This document shows, in pieces, positions 27,975 through 36,464 of a stretch of 64,000 nt of DNA. Position 1 is the stretch's first letter. Each line of letters opens with the position of its first letter. The notes beneath the pieces were generated by a model. The model saw only the letters and a list, made by a program, of their open reading frames with translations, searched no databases and was not told the origin of the DNA. Origin of the DNA: Mesorhizobium neociceri (lineage in GTDB: Bacteria > Pseudomonadota > Alphaproteobacteria > Rhizobiales > Rhizobiaceae). The translations under genes were made by a program, and so were the position numbers. The stretch covers positions 62,001 to 126,000 of the forward strand of contig NZ_JACDTY010000017.1 of NCBI RefSeq assembly GCF_013520985.1, read 5' to 3'.

Positions 27975-29029
27975 GAAGCATGCAGTCGGCGTGAGGGTGC
28001 GATCAGGCGAAGACCATCGCCCAAATCCCCCCGGGCACTGAAAACGTCAGGCAAGACGAACAAAGGCGCTCGAGCTCTGACGAGCGCCCAGCGGCTCCAC
28101 ATTAACGGATGTGCGAGCGCGTGGTAGAATTCGTTGCTCTGGTAAAGCGTCTCGTAGGCTTTCGATGCCATATCGAGGTCATCGGCGTAGCCAAGCTTCT
28201 CCAGGTTCGGCCCCATCATACCCCGAACCGCGTTTATGAAATTGGGGTTTCTAAGTATCTGTATAACCAGAAAGCCAACCAGCGATTCACGCTGCGGCCC
28301 ATTGAGCGGTTCCCTCCCCAGAAGCATCTGGATTGGCTTTTTCGCATCCCCTTCGATGAGCCCAAAATAGGCCTCGAGCCGGTCGCTATATAGATTGTGC
28401 CCGAATCCCCATTTTCCAAAAGCACGGGAAGCGGATTGCCAACCACCATCGCTGCGCTGCCAGCGCAGAACCGTTCCGCCGACCGCCCAGTGATCCCGAA
28501 TGAACCCGCGCGAAATGAAGTGATTTTTTTTTTCGGGCTTTATAGAAAGTTTAGCTTTTGGCGGATTGGCATCCCGTTCGATGGCCCTCTGAGATTTTGG
28601 CTTCCATCGGGTCTCCATGAATGTTTTCCAAACATGCTCATAGGCCAGCTTGGCGGTGGCGGCGATCATCACCGAGCCTGCTGGCCCCAAGCATTCATGG
28701 CGTTCCTGCTCTAGATCAATCGAAGTCAATTCGCGACCTGCAACCAAGCGTTTCGCAACGACCTCGTTGCCCAGCCAGAGCTGTAAGCGCGCGAGTTCCA
28801 GGGCCATTTCCTCGCGGATATTGATGTGGAGAGGGGACTGGTCGTGATCCAGCGCGAGCATCTCGCCAACGATCCGATGTATTACTTCGTCCCAGATGTG
28901 CGCCAGGGGGTCGATCGCGTCAGCACTGACATGGGGAACAAGCGTCAAGGCGGCAGCTCGCGTCATCGGAGGGTTCGATTTCCGAAATGGGATAAGGGTC
29001 GCAGCGCTGGGATCTGTCTCGGAACTCAT
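27971..29029 (-). CDS. DUF4238-like protein
   Basis: From ATG 29029 the protein has 352 residues (an in-frame start at 29110 would add 27). The middle contains NHFISRGFIRDHW, the opening motif of DUF4238 proteins (NxHyvpr-fLrnfa), followed by a helical domain typical of that family. The first 150 residues are an additional alpha-helical domain. DUF4238 proteins are of unknown biochemical function and are often found in defence-rich accessory DNA. The codons at the motif include a run of ten adenines (28524-28533), which is prone to slippage. Confidence 0.65.
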   Translation of the reverse strand: MSSETDPSAATLIPFRKSNPPMTRAAALTLVPHVSADAIDPLAHIWDEVIHRIVGEMLALDHDQSPLHINIREEMALELARLQLWLGNEVVAKRLVAGRELTSIDLEQERHECLGPAGSVMIAATAKLAYEHVWKTFMETRWKPKSQRAIERDANPPKAKLSIKPEKKNHFISRGFIRDHWAVGGTVLRWQRSDGGWQSASRAFGKWGFGHNLYSDRLEAYFGLIEGDAKKPIQMLLGREPLNGPQRESLVGFLVIQILRNPNFINAVRGMMGPNLEKLGYADDLDMASKAYETLYQSNEFYHALAHPLMWSRWALVRARAPLFVLPDVFSARGDLGDGLRLIAPSRRLHAS

Positions 29030-29235
29030 GGGCGTCGGTTGTTGCCTGGAAATCCTGGGTCCTTCACGGCGCCGAGCAGCCTCTGGCTTCCAGCGCGCGA
29101 TCATGCTCAAACAGGAAGAATTTATGTATCACCACCCGGATCCGAGTAGCGGTTGGAAAGCACTGCCTAGCTCCGGCTGCCTGTTATTAACGCGGCGGCC
29201 GTGTGGGAGAACTGAAGAACCAGCCATACTTTTAT

Positions 29236-30120
29236 CTAGCCGATCGCCTTCAGCAACCGCATTACCTGTTCGGCAACCTCTCTCTGACGGAGAATGCGGA
29301 TGTCACGATCAGAATCCTCACCCAATTCGAATTTTGCCACGGCCACTGGGCCGTTCTTTTTGTAACCTTCGGTCTCCCCATCGTCTGCGAAATGGCGGGC
29401 GAGAAGACCGAGAACCTCGCCAACAACTGCTTTGTGCTTGCCATCCAGGGCAGAACGGAATTCCTTGGCGGCTGTATCGATGCCGCCATCATAGTGCGTC
29501 AGGCAATAGACCAGATCATGCGCGTCTTTGCGCTCGTCTCTCTGATCAACCGCGTAGGCCTTAAGGCAAGTGAAGGCGACCAGATCCGCATAGTGCAGGG
29601 TGACACTTGCGACACCGTTGTCGCCGAGGAGTTCTGCCTTGATTTCTCTGGTCTTATGGTGATCGAAGACGATAGCGGAATGGGGGATATTCAGCGCGGA
29701 GACATTTCCGTCTGTTGGCAATTCCACGACCTTTCCGCCGGATTTTTCCGGGTCATCTGCGAGCAGTTCGAGAATCACTTTGGTCCCGCTGGACCTGGTT
29801 TCCCAGCGCCACGAAACAGGCTTTCCTGCGCTGTTTGTGCCGCGTGCAAAGCCTAACTTTTTGAAGTTGTCCTCCAGCGTATGGTACGCGTCGGTATTAG
29901 CCAGCATGTGCAGCTGGATGACGACATCGACGTCACCGGTACCCGCATGCGCGGGAACGTCCGGCGGTTTCTTATCTACTAGGTAGCGCGGAGTGAGTCC
30001 GCCAACGAGGAACACGGAATCCCGCCACGGGCCGAGTCCGCGGATCAACGTGACAAGGACACGCTCACAATTCTCAGTCACTTCATTGCTATAGCCTTCG
30101 GCCGTCGTCGGTTTCATCAT
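29236..30120 (-). CDS. Nucleotidyltransferase-like protein, toxin candidate
   Basis: The 294-residue protein has a Pol-beta-type nucleotidyltransferase signature: VFLVGGLTPRYL (Gly40-Gly41) and, about 20 residues later, TGDVDVVI (acidic pair at 63-65), then a third acidic region. This resembles AbiEii/MenT-like nucleotidyltransferases rather than tRNA-processing enzymes. It starts one base after the stop of the nuclease-like/winged-helix gene, so the two form an operon. By analogy with AbiE it would be the toxin. No significant transmembrane or signal sequence is seen. Confidence 0.7.
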   Translation of the reverse strand: MMKPTTAEGYSNEVTENCERVLVTLIRGLGPWRDSVFLVGGLTPRYLVDKKPPDVPAHAGTGDVDVVIQLHMLANTDAYHTLEDNFKKLGFARGTNSAGKPVSWRWETRSSGTKVILELLADDPEKSGGKVVELPTDGNVSALNIPHSAIVFDHHKTREIKAELLGDNGVASVTLHYADLVAFTCLKAYAVDQRDERKDAHDLVYCLTHYDGGIDTAAKEFRSALDGKHKAVVGEVLGLLARHFADDGETEGYKKNGPVAVAKFELGEDSDRDIRILRQREVAEQVMRLLKAIG

Positions 30121-30121
30121 C

Positions 30122-31225
30122 TTAAATACCCAGGACTTCTTTCCTCAAATGCTCGGCCATGTCTCGCGAACGACCTTCGTTGCGCAGAAGGTCCAGATAG
30201 ACCTGGACGGGGCTTGCCAGCCAGAGGTGCCCCCTTTGCTCCTTGAAGAGGAACTCACCACGGGATGGCGTCTCGATCACATCGAGATTTGCACCCTCCG
30301 TCACAACGCGCGCTTCGAGGTTTGCGAGAACCTCTCCGGCCGCCTTGCCGGGAGTCATGCGGCAGGCAACACGGGAAATGCTGGACAGGAAAGGGGCGTA
30401 TTCCTGAGCGGCCACGTCCTGCGTCAAAACATAGTCGACGGCGCCGGTTTCACACAGCGCTGCAAGACGATTGGCAAGCGACTCGCTGCTTCCTCCCGGC
30501 ACATAGTACCGCCGCCTTGCCAGGGGGTGCCTAGCGGCCTGGATCTGCGTTCGCCATTCGTCGAGCAATGCTGAGGGAGCGGAAAGGCGGCGCTCCTTAG
30601 ATGGTCCCTGACCTCGCGCCACAACCCAATCCATCCGCTCCAAGCCGGCCAGGGTTTCGGAGGCCGTACCGGGAGAGACCTCCGCCAGCTTGGAAAGCTC
30701 AACAACACCGACCCAATCGCGGTGTCCTTGGAGAAGAGCATGGAGTACCTGCGATCGCTTGCCGGTGAACAGCGACCGGATCGACTTTTCGATGGTCTTG
30801 GGGACAGGGCGCTCGACATACAGATAGGCGCCCTTCGCGGGGACGAAGAGGCTACCTCCACTGTCGAAGAAACCGACTTTCTCATCTCGGAGCAGGTCCC
30901 GTGCGCCAACCGAAATCGACTCAGCCACCACCATCGGCACGACGTTCTGTTTGCCGCTTTGAGCGTACTCATTTTTTGCCCGGCTCAACTGCCACAGGAT
31001 CTGCCGCACATCGCGGGGATATACGCTCCGCTTCAACTCTATAAGAAGGACCAGGTTCTGGTCGGCGACAACAACATCGATTTGAGCATCAAGTTCATGA
31101 CCTAACTGCGTGAGCGGGTGTTTTTCGCTCACTATCGATGTCTGCGCAAAAGGGATCTTCTGGAGCGCGCTCATCAACGCGTCCAGAAGATCCCTTTCTC
31201 GCTCGTGCTCGCTAGTCGTTTGCAT
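30122..31225 (-). CDS. PD-(D/E)XK-like plus winged-helix regulator (AbiEi-like architecture)
   Basis: From ATG 31225 the protein has 367 residues. The N-terminus contains D50 in QIDVVVAD and, 13 residues on, the pair in LIELKR (E63, K65), the D...ExK pattern of restriction-endonuclease-like folds. Residues 140-230 look like a winged helix (VGVVELSKLAEVSPGTASETLAGL). The rest resembles the AbiEi C-terminal region (LARRRYYVPGGSSESLANRL; SPVQVYLDLL). Two palindromes lie just upstream, inside the longer frame that would start at 31294, so the shorter start is preferred and autoregulation is likely. It probably restrains or guides the adjacent nucleotidyltransferase. Confidence 0.7.
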   Translation of the reverse strand: MQTTSEHERERDLLDALMSALQKIPFAQTSIVSEKHPLTQLGHELDAQIDVVVADQNLVLLIELKRSVYPRDVRQILWQLSRAKNEYAQSGKQNVVPMVVAESISVGARDLLRDEKVGFFDSGGSLFVPAKGAYLYVERPVPKTIEKSIRSLFTGKRSQVLHALLQGHRDWVGVVELSKLAEVSPGTASETLAGLERMDWVVARGQGPSKERRLSAPSALLDEWRTQIQAARHPLARRRYYVPGGSSESLANRLAALCETGAVDYVLTQDVAAQEYAPFLSSISRVACRMTPGKAAGEVLANLEARVVTEGANLDVIETPSRGEFLFKEQRGHLWLASPVQVYLDLLRNEGRSRDMAEHLRKEVLGI

Positions 31226-31233
31226 GATTACCA

Positions 31234-31306
31234 TTTTCGCTGCGCAGTGAATAATGGCATTTTGGCAAATTGCTAGCTTCGGCGCAACATTCACTGCACA
31301 GTGAAT
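31234..31306 (-). promoter_or_regulatory. Twin palindromic operators of the nuclease-like/nucleotidyltransferase operon
   Basis: A perfect inverted repeat ATTCACTG-CAC... (ATTCACTGCACAGTGAAT, 31289-31306) and a related copy with CTGCGCAGTGAAT ending at 31252 lie directly upstream of the preferred start. They are about 50 bases apart, the arrangement expected for autoregulation by a dimeric winged-helix protein. Confidence 0.6.
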
Positions 31307-31435
31307 ATAGCGGTTTTTTAGAATAACGGCGTCGTCCCCCCGATCGGAGAGATAACAGTCGATATATCTGTTGACATAAGAGAGACCGCCCTACAAACAG
31401 ACCTATTGGCAGTTATATCAGAAAGGACGGCGCAA

Positions 31436-31906
31436 ATGGACTTCAACTCTCGGATACGTACTCGGGCGGCAGGGCTTAAGAACGGCGACATCCTCTTACA
31501 AATCGCTTCTCGGGAGGACGTGCAGCAAGACATGCTTCGTCGAATCCGCGTGGGTGAAAAGCCGGTCACCGCGCTATCGCAGCCGCTCGTCGAATCGATC
31601 GGCCAGGAGGCAGCTCAAGACGACAACCTGCGCCGCCTATCAGGTGAGGTGACTGCGGCTATCGTGGAAGGGCACTTCGGCTGCCTAAGATCCACAGGCT
31701 CAAAGTTGATCAAAGGGGACATGGTATTCACATCCGGCCAGCCGTTCAGGGAAGGCGGCATCCGGCGCTCGACCGGGGAAGGCGGCGCCCCCCAAGGCGG
31801 ATCGGATTTGGCCGTAGCCGACGTTTTGATCAAACTCCTCGGTAACGAGAACCTTTTCGCACTTGAGAAGCTGGTGGGAGAGGAACTTCACCGGCGGGCG
31901 GCATGA
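31436..31906 (+). CDS. Hypothetical protein, 156 aa
   Basis: It starts at ATG 31436 with AAGGA nine bases upstream. I recognise no family. The protein is hydrophilic; a glycine-rich segment (GGIRRSTGEGGAPQGGSD) splits an N-terminal helical part from a C-terminal helix (VADVLIKLLGNENLFALEKL). It is divergent from the operon on its left and shares the short region with the palindromes, so it may be co-regulated. It lies between that operon and integrase debris. Confidence 0.55.
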   Translation: MDFNSRIRTRAAGLKNGDILLQIASREDVQQDMLRRIRVGEKPVTALSQPLVESIGQEAAQDDNLRRLSGEVTAAIVEGHFGCLRSTGSKLIKGDMVFTSGQPFREGGIRRSTGEGGAPQGGSDLAVADVLIKLLGNENLFALEKLVGEELHRRAA

Positions 31907-32046
31907 CGAGCATGCTCATCATGCCGATCATCGCATGGCCACGGTCGTCGCCAGCACCCAGACGACACCGTCGTCTTGGTGCTGGCTATAGCGATCGTCC
32001 CGCTGAAGTCGACATGGGACGATGAACGTCTGCGAAACTATCCCCT

Positions 32047-32691
32047 TCAGTGTTTGGCGCCTATTGCGTCAGCGATAATCGACTGCACACGTGCGCCGTC
32101 GATGCCCTCAGCTTTGAGCCTATCCGTGAGACTGGCCACCAGCGTTTCGAGATCACTAGGTCGCGCCTTCTGATTGCGAGACAGCGACACGTTTCCAGCA
32201 AGTGCCGCAGCGATTTTCTTGGCAACTCGATTCGCAGCGCGACGGGAGGGATCGTTCTGGACGTGCGCGTAAATGGCCGTCGAACGCGGATTTGAATGGC
32301 CCAAAATCGCGCCCGTGAGTGCCAGGGCTTCGCCCGTCGAGATCGCGGTCGACCCAATCGTATGCCGAAGTGTATGAGGGGTAACCCCGGGAAGCTTCGC
32401 TTTCTTGATCGCTTTCGCCCAAATGCGCTTGGTTCCTTGGAAGTAGCTATCGCCACGCTCAGCCGGGAAGACGAAACTGCTGCCAACCTCACGTGGGAGA
32501 CTTTCGAGCAGCGTGACGGCAGCCGCTCCGAGAGGCCGGATTGACTGGCCCGTCTTGCTATCTTCGAGCTCCAATAGTCCTTCGCCGAGATTTACCTCGG
32601 ACCATTTGAGCGCCGCAATCTCCTCCCGGCGGCAGCCAGTCAGGACCCAAAGCCGTGCAATATTGACCGCCTTTTGGTTTGCCTCGAGGGT
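32047..32691 (-). pseudogene. Tyrosine recombinase, catalytic half only
   Basis: The readable part begins in frame with ANQKAVNIARLWVLTGCRREEI (Arg of the catalytic pentad) and runs through HTLRHTIGS, LGHSNPRS and the nucleophile region TAIYAHV. The N-terminal arm-binding and core-binding domains are missing; at 32691 the sequence switches to a truncated AbiEii frame. All catalytic residues remain but the protein would lack DNA-binding parts, so it is likely inactive. A second, shorter and more decayed copy of its middle part lies at 34,038-34,240. Confidence 0.85.
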
Positions 32692-33026
32692 TCGTCAACA
32701 TTTCGAAATCCTGGAGGTTCGCCGGAAATTCAAGGCCGGTATGCTCGTAAATCCAGGCCGAAATCTCACCAAACACCCGCTTCAGAAACGCCTCGTCCAG
32801 ATGCGTCGGATCGAGCAGCGTGAAGTCCAGGTCCTCGGAAAACCGATAGGTTTCGAAGTAGCATTTCTTGAGGCAGGTTCCGCCCTTGAACACCCATTTG
32901 TCCGCAAGCTCCGGATGCGCAAAGATGCCGGCGAGTGCCCAGCCCAGCGCGTAGTCCTTTTCGACAACGCTCGGGTTAAGCCCAACTCGCGTCGCCGTAT
33001 TCGAGGAGTTCTCGCTTTCCGATCAT
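32691..33026 (-). pseudogene. AbiEii nucleotidyltransferase toxin, truncated and frameshifted
   Basis: It begins MIGKRELLEY, overlapping the AbiEi stop by the usual ATGA-type junction, then loses frame; the continuing frame reads VGLNPSVVEKDYALGW, WVFKGGTCLKKCYFETYRFS and EDLDFTLL, which are the AbiEii nucleotidyltransferase motifs (GGT and EDLDF). After NPRGKP the sequence becomes integrase. About two thirds of the toxin is therefore missing and the start is frameshifted. Confidence 0.85.
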
Positions 33027-33817
33027 TGGCCGGCCCAACTTTCCGGGACGCGAAGGCGCCAGCGCGTCACTAGGCGCGAGCACTCAAGCGCCGGGTCGAG
33101 CAGGGCGTGTCCCTTTGTGAGCCGCGTACTACTCATTTCTGCCAATTCCTTCCCTTGCGGCAGCCGCTCGGACAGGAACCCCAGCCTCTTGAATACCGCC
33201 CCGTTGCCTAGCCGCTCGGCATAGGAGATGAGCTTTTCCGGATCTCGATCGTTGCGGTGCAGGTATTGGCCAAGACAGTCAGCCACATGCTGAATGCCCC
33301 CGCCGACGGCGGGATCATCGAGCATATCGATCATCGTGCGGTGGATATCAGACACAGCAATTCTTGTGCGTCCTCGCCAGACAGCCTGTGTGCCGAAAAC
33401 CTTCGCCTCAGCGATATGCCGCACTGAGAAGATCGCGCCCTGCCGCTCGACCACTGGCGCATTCACCCTCCGCTGCGTGTACACTACGATATCTCGGAAA
33501 ATCTGCTCGGTTAGGTCCCAATGCTCCGCCGCCGTGCGCCCACCGACATAGGCCGGCTCGAACAACACCGGCACCAGTATCCAGGAATCCTCGACCACCT
33601 GCTCCGCATCGAGGAGTTCCAATTGCACCGGCATATAGGCCCCGGTCCCGACGCGCCGGAGCCACCCCTGGCTTGCCCATCTTGACAGCAGTTTCGCGGC
33701 AACGGTTCGCGATATCTGCAAAGCCTTCTGAGCATCATCAATGCTCACAACCGGGCCAGCCGCTTTGACAACAGCCGCGAGCCGGGCTCTTCCTTCGGTC
33801 AGAGTGCGCGAATCCAT
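33023..33817 (-). CDS. AbiEi-type antitoxin/regulator
   Basis: The 264-residue protein has the AbiEi N-terminal winged helix (VSIDDAQKALQISRTVAAKLLSRW, residues 23-46 by position) followed by the antitoxin body (ILVPVLFEPAYVGGRTAAEHW and FGTQAVWRGRTRIAVSD). AbiEi represses its own operon and antagonises the AbiEii nucleotidyltransferase in type IV toxin-antitoxin pairs. The gene is intact while its toxin is destroyed. The AT-rich repeats just upstream are its likely operator. Confidence 0.9.
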   Translation of the reverse strand: MDSRTLTEGRARLAAVVKAAGPVVSIDDAQKALQISRTVAAKLLSRWASQGWLRRVGTGAYMPVQLELLDAEQVVEDSWILVPVLFEPAYVGGRTAAEHWDLTEQIFRDIVVYTQRRVNAPVVERQGAIFSVRHIAEAKVFGTQAVWRGRTRIAVSDIHRTMIDMLDDPAVGGGIQHVADCLGQYLHRNDRDPEKLISYAERLGNGAVFKRLGFLSERLPQGKELAEMSSTRLTKGHALLDPALECSRLVTRWRLRVPESWAGQ

Positions 33818-33844
33818 GGTATAGTTATATCATGAAAATTCCCG

Positions 33845-33922
33845 AAAACTGCGAATTTTGTGTGTTTAGATAGCCGGATCGATATAGTCAAACACGTAAA
33901 ATTCCAAAAAACTGCGAATTTT
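33845..33922 (-). promoter_or_regulatory. AT-rich repeat operator upstream of AbiEi
   Basis: The 15-mer AAAACTGCGAATTTT occurs at 33845-33859 and again at 33908-33922 (63 bases apart). Between them is an inverted pair GTGTTT / AAACAC (33862-33867 and 33890-33895). The block is much richer in A+T than its surroundings. Such repeats before abiEi are known binding sites for autoregulation. Confidence 0.55.
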
Positions 33923-34037
33923 TTGCGAGTCAAATACAGATCCGGACACCTTATTCCTCGCCATGCGGCTCGCTGCACCTCCGCCTGCGCTCCTTCTGCT
34001 CGTTCTTTCGGCCTTGCTATCCCCGGCAAATCACCCG

Positions 34038-34240
34038 GGAAGCTCTGCCTTCTTGATCGCCTTCGCCCAAATGCGCTTGGTCCCTCGAAGTAGCTATCGC
34101 CACGCTCCGGCGAGAAGACGAAACTGCTGCCGAGACTTTCGAGCACGTGACGGCAGCCGCTCCTAGAGGCCGGATTGAGTTGCCCGTCTTGCTCTAATCG
34201 AGCTCCAAAAGTCCTTCGCCGAAATTTACCTTGGACCACG
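34038..34240 (-). pseudogene. Second, decayed copy of the tyrosine-recombinase fragment
   Basis: These 200 bases align with 32,391-32,625 over nearly their whole length (for example AAATGCGCTTGG, GTAGCTATCGCCACGCTC and CCGGATTGA are shared), with small deletions that break the frame. Both copies have the same orientation and bracket the AbiE module. Confidence 0.8.
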
Positions 34241-34280
34241 GTGCACCGCCGAGCGAAACGGAAATGAACATGTATCGGTC

Positions 34281-35348
34281 TTACCCCATGTCGGCTGTCG
34301 CAGTTGGAACACGCGGGAGGGTCTCGGCCAGGAACCGCCAATCGCTGCGCTCGCGTTCGCCTTCATGGCGCTGACCGAAGAACTGAATGATCATTTTGCC
34401 GTCGGCGCCATAGGCCTCCAGTGACGTGACGTGACCGTCCTTGGTCGGCTTGCGCACGGCCCAAACCTCACGGATGTGGTGGGTTTGGAGATGAAGGTGA
34501 AAGGTTTCGTCCAGCACATTGATCCGCGGGCCGACCGGCTTGACCGACTTGATCGGGCCGGAATGGATCTGGATGCAGCCCCGATTGCCCACGAAGCACA
34601 TGATAGGCATTTCGTCTTCTGCCGCGCATTGGATCATGGCGCCAATGGCGCCATCGTCTAGGAGCCAGGCGTAATCCTGGCCTACCATGCGCATGGCCCG
34701 GCAGCGACTGAGCTTCAGCGTCTTCAGCATGTCGAAGAACTCGTGCACATCAGTCAGTCGGCCCCAGTGCTCGCGCAGCTCCTCGACCGTGGCGGCTTGG
34801 TCCGGAACGTCTGCGTCGGAGCTGGCGCCTTTCGCCTCGACCGACACGATCGGCTCCTGGTTCGAGGATGCAAGCTCGCCCACCAGCTTCTGATAGGCGT
34901 AGAGGTTGGAGTTGTGCCCGAGATCCACCTGATGCACTGCTGCGCCGGTGGCGTCGAAGAATTGCAGATTGCGGCGGATGTCGCCTCCATCACGCTTTTC
35001 GATTGCAAAGCCATGCGTCCAAACCTTCGGGAAGATGCGCAGGCCGATTTCGTCGCCGAGCACCAAGGCATGGTCATTGCCGGTTACCACTTGGTTGTAG
35101 ACGCCCAGCTTCTTGTGCACGGCACTTTGATTGCGGGTCACCGCCCTCACCTCGCCGACCGCTTCGAGGCCGATCAACACATCATTGGCGCTCGGCTCCA
35201 TGCGCACCGTGCCGAAACCGCAGTGTGCCGCGACCAGCTCCGCTTCCGAAATATTCAGCTTGGCGGCGAGATCGTGTTCCCGGACCTTCGGACTGTGTTC
35301 CTGTGCCCGGCGGATTTGCTCCGGAGAAGGTTTCTCGAGCTGGTCCAT
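34281..35348 (-). CDS. hmuS: Haem-degrading/haemin-transport protein HmuS
   Basis: The 355-residue protein has the HemS/HmuS twin-domain layout: RAQEHSPKVREHDLAAKLNI (helical start), GEVRAVTRNQSAVHKKLGVY, FGFAIEK-like region and the second repeat with MCFVGNRGCIQIHSGPI. Such proteins accept haem from the HmuTUV importer and either chaperone it or cleave it with release of iron. The rest of the haem-uptake operon is not present beside it, so it is an isolated member here. It faces iscN across a 760-base gap. Confidence 0.92.
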   Translation of the reverse strand: MDQLEKPSPEQIRRAQEHSPKVREHDLAAKLNISEAELVAAHCGFGTVRMEPSANDVLIGLEAVGEVRAVTRNQSAVHKKLGVYNQVVTGNDHALVLGDEIGLRIFPKVWTHGFAIEKRDGGDIRRNLQFFDATGAAVHQVDLGHNSNLYAYQKLVGELASSNQEPIVSVEAKGASSDADVPDQAATVEELREHWGRLTDVHEFFDMLKTLKLSRCRAMRMVGQDYAWLLDDGAIGAMIQCAAEDEMPIMCFVGNRGCIQIHSGPIKSVKPVGPRINVLDETFHLHLQTHHIREVWAVRKPTKDGHVTSLEAYGADGKMIIQFFGQRHEGERERSDWRFLAETLPRVPTATADMG

Positions 35349-36111
35349 ATCCTACCCCTGCTTCCCAACCATGTTGAGGATCAGCTGCTCTGCCGGCCAC
35401 TCTCCGATAGAGCGTATCGTGACGCCCGATGCCGATCTTGTGCTCGGGCCAAGACCTGGAGCGTTGCTGGACGCCATACCTGGCGCCATGTCACCGGTTC
35501 GAAACGCGGCGGCTGCTGCCCCGAGGGCCCCACGCGACTGACGGTCAGAGTCAGATGCCGGTCGCACCCCAGCCAATCCATGGCGGCGACCAGCCGGTCG
35601 CGAGTGATTGTGGACCTCGACGCCAAAGGACCGATCCGGCATTCGGGATCGACGGACGCTGGTGCCGTCCCTCAGAAAGCGAATCTGGGCCGAGCATGAC
35701 ATTTGCGTTCCTTCCATCGTGAACTGGTGAGGCCACCGACAAAATCAGTGTCCCTCGCCGTTGTGCCGTCTCGCCAGAAGGGAGGTTCAAGCGGTGTGCC
35801 AATCGCGCAGAAGCGAGCTCAGAAAAACATCTTCCGCATGCAGCTCAATGGTTTGCGCCAGAGCGAGCACGGCCGACGCTAAGACCCGCTGTGTCGCGGA
35901 GCGGACAACCGCCACCCCCCATCTAATTTTCCAAGATGAGGAGGATTGTCGCGGCTGAATTCACGTATGTGAAGTCGCCACGCACCCGACAATGTCGCAC
36001 ATCCGACACAGCGTGTCAGGGACAGGCCCTGTTTTGAAACTGTTTTTTGCTTTGGCACGGCGCATGCTTGGTGATCCGCACACGCGTCCCGGACTGAGGA
36101 GAAACCGAGCC
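35349..36111. other. Intergenic region between hmuS and iscN
   Basis: A 121-codon frame on the minus strand (35352-35717) ends 3 bases from the hmuS start, but I recognise no family and codon use is not convincing. I find no hmuP-like gene. The right end contains the NifA/sigma-54 promoter of iscN. Confidence 0.4.
35993..36068 (+). promoter_or_regulatory. NifA-dependent sigma-54 promoter of iscN
   Basis: TGTCGCACATCCGACA (TGT-N10-ACA) at 35993-36008 precedes TGGCACGGCGCATGCT at 36053-36068, a -24/-12 element with ATGC instead of TTGC. The iscN start is 44 bases downstream. Confidence 0.85.
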
Positions 36112-36432
36112 ATGATCACGCTCACTGACAACGCAGTTGCGGCTGTCAAGATCGCTCTTTCTCGCGCCAGCGAGCCCGCGGAGGGCTTTCGCATCATGGT
36201 CGAGAACGGCGGCTGCGCCGGCTTTAAGTACCAGATGGGCCTCGAGAGCGACTTGCGCGAGGGCGATGCCATCATCGAGGCAAATGGGGTCAAGGTGTTC
36301 GTGGACGTAGGGTCTCAGCCACATGTGGCGGGCATGACCGTCGACTTTGTCACAGATCTGGAATCCTCCGGCTTTGTCTTCGACAATCCCAACGCGCGGG
36401 AGAAGTGCGCTTGCGGCAAGTCCTTCGGCTAA
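36112..36432 (+). CDS. iscN: IscA/HesB-like Fe-S carrier (IscN)
   Basis: The 106-residue protein is an A-type carrier with the three cysteines Cys35 (GGCAGFKYQ) and the C-terminal CAC (REKCACGKSFG). A-type proteins accept Fe-S clusters from a scaffold and deliver them to apo-enzymes; in Rhizobium etli iscN is transcribed with nifUS under NifA. Start ATG 36112 follows GAGGAGAAA. It heads the unit iscN-(nifU relic)-nifS-nifV. Because nifU is broken here, IscN may carry more of the load, which is an inference. Confidence 0.92.
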   Translation: MITLTDNAVAAVKIALSRASEPAEGFRIMVENGGCAGFKYQMGLESDLREGDAIIEANGVKVFVDVGSQPHVAGMTVDFVTDLESSGFVFDNPNAREKCACGKSFG

Positions 36433-36464
36433 TGGCCCGAGACAGCCGCAAGCGGAACTGCAGC

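Noticed and set aside
35352..35717. 121-codon frame next to hmuS, considered as a hemP/hmuP-like gene
   Set aside because: It is too long and lacks the HemP signature; codon use is not convincing.
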